Assembly (NCBI RefSeq): GCF_950295315.1
Contig: NC_080164.1
Location: forward strand, 62,262,042 to 62,326,041
Source: Erinaceus europaeus
Lineage: Eukaryota > Chordata > Mammalia > Eulipotyphla > Erinaceidae
DNA length: 64,000 nt
Direction of reading: 5' to 3'
A program made the position numbers and the translations under genes. The notes beneath the pieces are model-generated. The model saw only the letters and a program-made list of their open reading frames with translations. It was not told the DNA's origin and ran no database searches. The stretch's first letter is position 1. The number at the start of each line of letters is the position of its first letter. This document shows, piece by piece, positions 59,482-64,000 of the stretch.

Positions 59482-59816
59482 TGTTGTATGCTTTACATTG
59501 GTTTGTTCTAGCCCTCCCCCGCCAAGAAAATTGGATCAGTCCAGTTAGTTTCGCGGGCCCGCTTGGCCCCGCCCCTAGCAACCCCGCCAGAGTTCCAGAG
59601 TTTCAGAGTTCCTGAGTTCGAGAGTAAGAGAGAGTGCTTGCGCCGCCGCAAAGAGACAGCAGAGTTCTGTTTGGTGATTAGTTTGGTTTAGTTTATGAAT
59701 CGTTGTTCCTGAATAAAGAAATACAGCTTCCCTGCCCAGCCATATGTCTCTGGTTGTCTCTGTTACCCGCCCGTGAAGCAAGCCCAGCCAGCTAGAGCCT
59801 ACGAATTTTAACAACA
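59482..59816 (+). repeat. 3' LTR
   Basis: 335 bp, same ends and layout as the 5' LTR. The polyadenylation signal is at 59712-59717. Differences cluster in the 'cagagttc' repeats and near the U3 GC box. Confidence 0.9.
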
Positions 59817-59822
59817 ATTGCC

Positions 59823-59905
59823 ATGCATACAGCCCAAGTTCAAGCCTCGATAACACATGGGAGGTGCTGTGTTTCCTCTCTCTGAATAAAAATGTGACCC
59901 AGAGA
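59823..59905 (+). mobile_element. Short SINE split by the LTR element (right part)
   Basis: Continues 57329-57375 after removal of the LTR element and one target copy. Confidence 0.6.
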
Positions 59906-59944
59906 GGTAAAATTATGCATGTTTGAGGGCCTATTTCCATAGGA

Positions 59945-59998
59945 TTGGGGAGGGAGGGAGAGAGAGGGGAGAGAGAGAGACAGAGACAGAGAGAGCAT
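59945..59998. repeat. GA-rich simple repeat
   Basis: GGGA/GAGA/CAGA units. Confidence 0.85.
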
Positions 59999-60009
59999 TG
60001 GTGCAACTT

Positions 60010-60785
60010 GGAACATTCCTACTTATGACAACAGAATACGAGCTCAGACCTACAGGGATGCAGACGTCACATAGGCTCCTAAGCTGAATATGGGCACCAG
60101 ACCAAATCAATGGGGCTTACAGTCAACAATATTTATACATTTTCCCCATATTTGGGGGCTATTCTCTTCCCTGATCCAGCTTTCTAGCCCTTTTTCTAGC
60201 CATGACATTATCTACCCAGACAATAACTTGGGTCCACCTTCATATCAGATGTTAGGCTCGGGCAAATTCTAGTAAAGTCATGGGCCCTTTGGAATATACC
60301 TAAAATAGACCTACTAGCTATTTCCAAAATGGAGACTACAAATCTTCATCTGCAATATTCCAGCCTTTAAGTTCATGATTAGTCAGCAACTTGTTTGGCT
60401 TTATATGTTAACTCTTTTTTTTCAGCCACCAGGTTCCATAATGCCAACTGGATTTCCCTGGGCAGATGATCCCACCAATGTGTCTTGGAGTCCCACTTCC
60501 CAAGAGCCCCACCCGACTAGGGAAAGAGAGAGACAGGCTGTGAGTATGGATCAACCTGTCAATGCTCATGTTCACCGGGGAAGCAATTACAAAAGCCAGA
60601 CCTTTCACCTTCTACACCCCATAATGACCCTGAGTCCATACTCCCAGAGGGTTAGAGACTAGGAAAGCTATCAGGGGAGGGGTGGGATATGGAGTTCTGG
60701 TGGTGGTAATTGTGTGGAATTGTACTCCTCTTATCCTATGGTCTTGTCAATATTTCCATTTTAAAAATAAAAACTTTAAAAAATA
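60010..60785 (+). mobile_element. L1 3' UTR insertion
   Basis: Ends in 'gtggaattgtactcctctta', 'tcctatggtcttgtcaa' and AATAAAAAC/poly-A. The last ~410 bp are collinear with the minus-strand L1 at 52826-53240. The 5' part (60010-60370) is a different 3' UTR version. The exact left edge is uncertain. Confidence 0.75.
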
Positions 60786-60789
60786 AACA

Positions 60790-61215
60790 TTAAGTGTAAT
60801 AAATAAATTCAAGAAAGTTCACCAATAAAGAGAGAAAGGTGGAGCATTCAGGGAGCTGGAGTGGAGCTGGGGTAGAAGAATACCAAATGATGTTGTCAGT
60901 GGGTAAGATGAGGAGGAGGGAGTGGTGGGTGGTGATGTTCAATAGGCCATGTACTGTTGGCTCACCATGAGGACTGAGGTTCAGGGAAGTGAAAGAAAGT
61001 GCGCCTCAAACCTGGGTCAGAGTCCAGAAATAACTTTGGGACAAATACAACAATAAGTGGCAGATGAGATTAACTGGAAGAAGAAGCCAAAAGTACATAC
61101 TCAGGGGGGAGTGTAGGCAAATTTCAGCATGAATCTAATCTTCTAGTTTCAGGAATTCAGTTTATATGGGGTCTATCTGGGATAGGGAGGGGTTATTACA
61201 TTAGGGGGCTGGGTT
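60790..61215. other. Unassigned DNA
   Basis: No gene or recent repeat recognised. Confidence 0.4.
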
Positions 61216-61221
61216 AGGAAG

Positions 61222-61560
61222 GGATTTTCTTTTCTTTTTTATTTTTCTAAGTGGAATTTTCTTGAAATTTGGAGTCCTCTGCTCTTTTTGGCCATATTTG
61301 TCCCATTTGGACTTGGCCTGGCATCAGGTGTATAATGGGATTCCACCCCATCAGGATGGAGATTTTATTATAATGATGGTATAATGGGGGTCAAGGTCAT
61401 GTAGCAGGTATTTCAGGTGCGCTTTTGGTCCACGTTGATTGCTATAGTTCTTGTTTACCACTTGGACTTTAGGGAAGTGATTGATCTTTTGTTCAAAAAG
61501 TTCTACTTGTTTTTTAGTGGTATGACAGTGGAGGTGGGCATTCCTTTCTGGCTAGTCTAG
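61222..61560 (-). other. Possible minus-strand retroelement of unknown type
   Basis: A T-rich stretch at 61224-61250 would be a poly-A tail on the minus strand. The sequence to its right matches no other repeat in the window. No target duplication was found. Confidence 0.25.
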
Positions 61561-61841
61561 ACTGCCTTAGGGGGTACACAGTAAGAGGGAGAATGGAAGG
61601 AAACAAGTCCAATTGAAGGGAAGGGACACAGCATCCTTGATTTGCAAGTGATCAAAGGAAGTGCATTATTAGTCTTTTTTCTCTTAACCCCCAGCTCTAA
61701 CCAGGGGCTCTCTCTTCTCTCCTGGCATCACACAGAATCCTCACACTCTATGGTTTTTTTTGTTTTGTTTTCCTTCTTCTATAAGCAACCAAATCAGAGA
61801 ACTGAAACTTATTTTTATGATTTTAAAAATTGGTAATTATT

Positions 61842-62172
61842 TTTTTGTCTCCAGGGTTATCACTGGGGCTCAGTGCCTGCACTATAAAGCCACTGCTCCT
61901 GGAGGCAATTTTTTGCTTTTGTTGCCCTTGTTGCTTATCATTGTTATTATTATTGTTGTTGTCATTGCTGTCATTATTGTTGGAAAGGACAGAGAGAAAT
62001 CCAGAGAAGAGAAGACAGAGGGAGGGAGAGACAGACACCTGCAGACCTGCTTCACCACCCATGAAGCAAGCTCCCTGCAGGTGGGGAGCCAGGGTTCAAG
62101 CCATGATCCTTACAATATTTCTTGAGCTTTGAGCCATGTGTACTTAACCAGCTGTGCTAACACCCAACACCA
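61842..62172 (-). mobile_element. SINE with dimer tail
   Basis: Poly-T, dimer module 'ccagggttatcactggggct', TTG/TTA linker, body and head 'gtgctaacacccaacacc'. aaaaattggtaatt (about 61825-61838) and aaaaatggataatc (62176-62189) form an imperfect target duplication. Confidence 0.85.
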
Positions 62173-62199
62173 GATAAAAAATGGATAATCTTAAATACA

Positions 62200-62430
62200 A
62201 TGGTTCTTCTTCTTCTAGCGTTTGCCCTTCTTCCGCACCCAGTCAACAGCGTCATTTTGAGCCTGATGTAAAGTTTCGAGACCTCCTTTGAATCTGGAGA
62301 GGTGGCAGTAGTTAACTATGTGGGTCATAGTCTGTCTGTAGCCGCAGGGGCAGTTCGGGTCGTCTCTGGCTCCCCAGCGATGGAACAATATAATGGTTAA
62401 ATGGGATAATCTATACTCTCCTGTCAAGAT
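62200..62430 (-). pseudogene. C-terminal fragment of a non-LTR retrotransposon protein
   Basis: Minus-strand frame at 62215-62427 contains D-P-N-C-P-C-G followed by Q-T-M-T-H-I-V and a later Cys, then a 'GGLETLHQAQNDAVDWV' stretch. A CxCG...H...C cluster of this kind is found at the C-terminus of polyproteins of several non-LTR retrotransposon clades (jockey/RTE-like). It is not part of the L1 copies here. No reverse-transcriptase core is seen upstream at 62430-62880, so it is a fragment. The clade is uncertain. Confidence 0.45.
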
Positions 62431-62434
62431 GCCC

Positions 62435-62930
62435 TAGCACTTAACAGTTAGATAACTGTAAATGCTTCTTTTAAATTGTAGATGATAGGTGCTTGCTTCA
62501 TCCCTGTGGGCTAAGGAGAGGTTAGGAAGCTGAAGGCCCATGCTCTGGTCCTAACCTTGGGTGAGCCGTGGACCTCTCTGGACCTCATGACCTAAAGTTT
62601 TAGGTCTTCCAGTCCTCCTGTGGGTGGTAGATTCTGCTCTGGCCAGCAAGGTAGGCCTGGTATGATGGTAGAAACTGAGTGAGCAGTTCTCTAGCTGACC
62701 AAGGCTGTCTCCCCTGGCATCCAGCATCTTAGTGCATCTCAAACTTTTTTTTATTATCCATCTAGTTAGGATTTCCATTGTAACCCAGGAAACAGGGAAC
62801 TCTGAGATGAGGCTGGACACTAGCTGAATTATCAGAAGCTCAGTTTCTCCCAGAAAGTAGACCATGCACCAAGTCTAGTTCTGCTCAGCATGGTGGTTAT
62901 GCCCTTTCTCTAACCAGTTAAGAGTGCATG
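62435..62930. other. Unassigned DNA
   Basis: A minus-strand frame of 104 codons lies here but carries no recognisable domain. Confidence 0.35.
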
Positions 62931-62934
62931 TGCA

Positions 62935-63050
62935 TAGCCTGGGAAGTGATGCAGTGGTGGAGCACAGGACTTGCATGCATGAGATCTTAAGTTCCATCCT
63001 CAGTATTGCATATAGCTCTCTAATAAACAAATCTCTAAAAATAAATAAGA
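62935..63050 (+). mobile_element. Second-type short SINE
   Basis: 'cctgggaagtgatgcagtgg', 'aggacttgcatgcatgagat', 'ccatcctcagtattgcat', and an AAAATAAATAAG tail. Confidence 0.6.
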
Positions 63051-63054
63051 GTGC

Positions 63055-64000
63055 ATTATCACCAATTGAGCAGTGAAATCTTTCTAGTTTTATCTATGAC
63101 CTACCTTCATAGCCACCTACCCAAAAACCCATGGGTTAACTTGCATTTGCAAGCTGGGGGAGGCAGGGGGGTACTCTGCCTACCAAGACAGCACATTTTG
63201 ACCCAGCCCTGAGGGCAGGAGTTAAACATACAGCATGTATAGCAGACGTTTTGTGTAGCATTTTAGGAGCTATTGGAGAAGCCCATGGCCAGCTCACCAC
63301 CTCCTCCTGTTTCTGCTCCTCCAATTCAGTACTCTCTACTTGCAACCGGTGTCCCTTTGATGCCTTACTTCTGAGGCCTATGTGATAGTCAGCCCAGCCA
63401 GGTGCTCTCTGTCCAGTAATAACTTCAGCAGCAATAGAAGGACTTCTCGTGACAACATACACCCCCCTCCCCTTGCCTCCCTCTGGCCTCAACTTTGTTT
63501 GGGGTTCCTTCAGAAGGAGGGGGAAGGGTACAGGGGCTCATCCCTCTCTTTTGTGCGACTGCTCCCTCCTACTTCCGCTCCCCAAGCTGCTCCAGGTGAC
63601 CTTTCACCCCTCCCTTGGATGTCCCTCAAAGGCAGCTCCTGTGGTTAATAACTTCAGCTGGCAGCCCCACACAAAGCCAGGGCCGGAAACCATTGTCGTG
63701 GGGACAATGGCTGAGCAGCCTGATAATGAGGCCGCCACAGTGTTGTCTGACATCCTAGGTTGCCCTGGCAAAGGAGGAGGGGCAGTGGGGCTTGCCATGG
63801 CGTGGCCTCCTGGAGTTGAATTATTCCTTGGTGCATGGTGGTTCCTCTTTTCTGAGGAGGCACCAGACACCTGTATCTTCCACTCACTGAATTTCCCTAT
63901 GATTGCATGCTGGGTGTGGGGGGAGTATGTCGCCAACACATACTACCACTTCTCACTTCTTGGATCATTCTCCTGCTCCCATGTCCTTTGTCTGGAGTGC
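63055..64000. other. Unassigned, repeat-poor, GC-richer DNA
   Basis: About 950 bp with no repeat. Minus-strand frames of 111-118 codons are present but have no recognised domain. It contains the regulatory candidate described separately. Confidence 0.4.
63640..63720. promoter_or_regulatory. Candidate enhancer core with inverted SOX-like sites
   Basis: ccattgtc (63690-63697) and gacaatgg (63703-63710) are a perfect 8-bp inverted repeat around a 5-bp spacer. Each arm fits the SOX core ACAATGG. Just upstream is tgtggttaataac (about 63640-63652), which resembles a RUNX site (TGTGGTT) overlapping a GTTAAT half-site. Function is inferred from motifs only. Confidence 0.35.

Larger units (their letters stand above)
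57376..59816 (+). mobile_element. Non-autonomous ERVK-like LTR element
   Basis: Complete element of about 2.4 kb. attgcc is duplicated exactly at 57370-57375 and 59817-59822 (6 bp, as in class II/ERVK insertions). It has two LTRs, a lysine-type primer binding site and a polypurine tract. The 1.77-kb interior has no recognisable protease, reverse transcriptase, integrase or envelope, and no recognisable capsid or nucleocapsid. It is thus predicted to be mobilised by proteins of a related autonomous provirus. The two LTRs differ at roughly 7-10% of sites by eye, which points to an insertion that is not recent, or to gene conversion. Confidence 0.88.

Overview
This window looks like non-coding DNA from a placental mammal. 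The most likely source is a hedgehog-type eulipotyphlan: the dominant SINEs have a tRNA-like head with an intact-looking B box, followed by a pyrimidine-rich body (ctgcaggtgtctatctttct) and a CAA/TAA or poly-A tail, and I associate this with Erinaceus genomes. That attribution is from memory and was not checked by search. I found no convincing host protein-coding exon, rRNA, functional tRNA gene, CRISPR array or bacterial-type gene. Nearly every long open frame lies in a microsatellite, a SINE, a CpG-rich stretch or a tandem repeat.

Layout. 1-9 kb: mostly old or unique sequence with L2-like and MIR-like relics and SINE insertions. 9-26 kb: SINE-dense DNA with L1 3' ends, ancient LTR fragments and GT/GA microsatellites. 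It also holds two ~97% identical inverted copies of a ~255-bp non-repeat segment (14.9 kb and 24.1 kb). 26-29 kb: an AT-rich, repeat-poor, TAAT-rich interval that resembles conserved regulatory DNA. 29.9-31.5 kb: the only clear CpG island and the best promoter or regulatory candidate. 32-51 kb: SINEs, MIR, L2 and large polypurine/polypyrimidine tracts. 51.8-52.0 kb: a 200-N assembly gap. 52-55 kb: nested L1 3' ends, one of which carries telomere-like repeats and a 27-bp inverted repeat. 57.4-59.8 kb: a complete small LTR element. 60-64 kb: an L1 3' UTR, a SINE, a fragment encoding the tail of a non-LTR retrotransposon protein, and a unique GC-richer 3' end with a perfect inverted SOX-like motif.

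The most notable object is the LTR element at 57376-59816. It has two ~334-bp LTRs (TG...CA), a perfect 6-bp target duplication, a lysine-tRNA-type primer binding site and a polypurine tract. Between the LTRs are only ~1.8 kb with no recognisable gag, pro, pol or env. Instead there are nine 21-bp tandem repeats, a reading frame broken by one stop, and a degenerate ~90-bp direct duplication. It looks like a non-autonomous class II (ERVK-like) endogenous retroviral element that would have needed proteins supplied in trans.
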